A stretch of DNA of 54,057 nt from NCBI GenBank assembly GCA_023382975.1, contig JAHDXO010000066.1:1-54057 (forward strand). Reading direction: 5' to 3'. Below, piece by piece: positions 53,968-54,057 of this stretch. The position numbers and the translations under genes were made by a program. The notes beneath the pieces were generated by a model. It had not been told where the DNA came from. It saw nothing but the letters and a program-made list of their open reading frames with translations, and did no database searches. Numbering within the stretch: position 1 is the stretch's first letter; every line of letters starts with the position of its first letter. Origin of the DNA: Pirellulaceae bacterium. GTDB lineage: Bacteria > Planctomycetota > Planctomycetia > Pirellulales > Pirellulaceae.

Positions 53968-54057
53968 CTGCGTGACAGTTCGCGCGTCAACATGCTGGCT
54001 GGGCTGGAGTTCACGCTTTCGCCGACACGTCATGATGCCCGTTACCAGGGCACGGTT

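Overview
The window looks like a chromosome segment of a planctomycete, probably of the Pirellulales. The base composition is GC-rich. The gene content is typical of that group: a giant beta-strand-repeat surface protein with an N-terminal LEDRRML-type motif, an NPCBM/hydrazine-synthase-alpha-like dihaem protein, a BON-repeat protein with an aromatic planctomycete-style tail, a short-form ThiC, many secreted proteins of unknown function and ECF sigma signalling. No name was looked up, so taxonomy is inference. I see no insertion-sequence transposase, phage gene or CRISPR array.

Layout. (1) 1-16048, minus strand: the N-terminal ~5349 residues of one enormous gene, open to the window edge. It carries about two dozen autotransporter-type beta-strand repeats interrupted by PA14-like, LamG-like (two), F5/8C-like and DDD-type linker modules. 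(2) 16548-18998, minus: a secreted GH127-type arabinofuranosidase. (3) 19251-22193, plus: Mn/Fe superoxide dismutase, then a small secreted protein with twelve paired cysteines, an ECF sigma factor and a membrane anti-sigma factor with a cysteine-rich outer domain. (4) 22352-28873, plus: a duplicated-domain protein of unknown function, then a tightly coupled three-gene operon. The operon encodes a membrane protein ending in eight SACH repeats plus one SACV, a radical SAM/SPASM enzyme with an N-terminal PqqD-like domain, and a four-helix membrane protein. This is the best candidate for an undescribed system: an apparent peptide-modification module acting on the repeat tail. (5) 29025-31922, plus: NPCBM/dihaem protein. 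(6) 31946-36083, minus: SIS sugar-phosphate isomerase-like protein, C39/AvrRpt2-like cysteine protease, LplT-like transporter, ThiC. (7) 36513-36890: a small winged-helix protein and a 142-bp MITE-like element with terminal inverted repeats and a 3-bp flanking duplication. (8) 36979-38617, minus: Tat-exported FAD oxidoreductase and tRNA-Ile(GAT). (9) 38817-44672, plus: thioredoxin-fold lipoprotein-like or periplasmic protein with calcium-loop repeats, small membrane protein, five-BON protein, lipoprotein. (10) 44909-47877, minus: three-gene polysaccharide/glycan cassette (GT4, methyltransferase, GT2). (11) 48148-53967, plus: LuxE-like acyl-activating enzyme and an aldehyde-dehydrogenase-family partner, a DUF58/vWA protein, the HflX GTPase and a short-chain dehydrogenase.

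How the genes fit together. Three groups have physical coupling strong enough to argue for joint function: the SACH operon (overlapping stop/start codons at both junctions), the sigma/anti-sigma pair (one base apart) and the LuxE-like/ALDH/DUF58 run (ALDH and DUF58 overlap by four bases). Most other neighbours are single genes with their own ribosome-binding sites and, in several cases, clear hairpin terminators.
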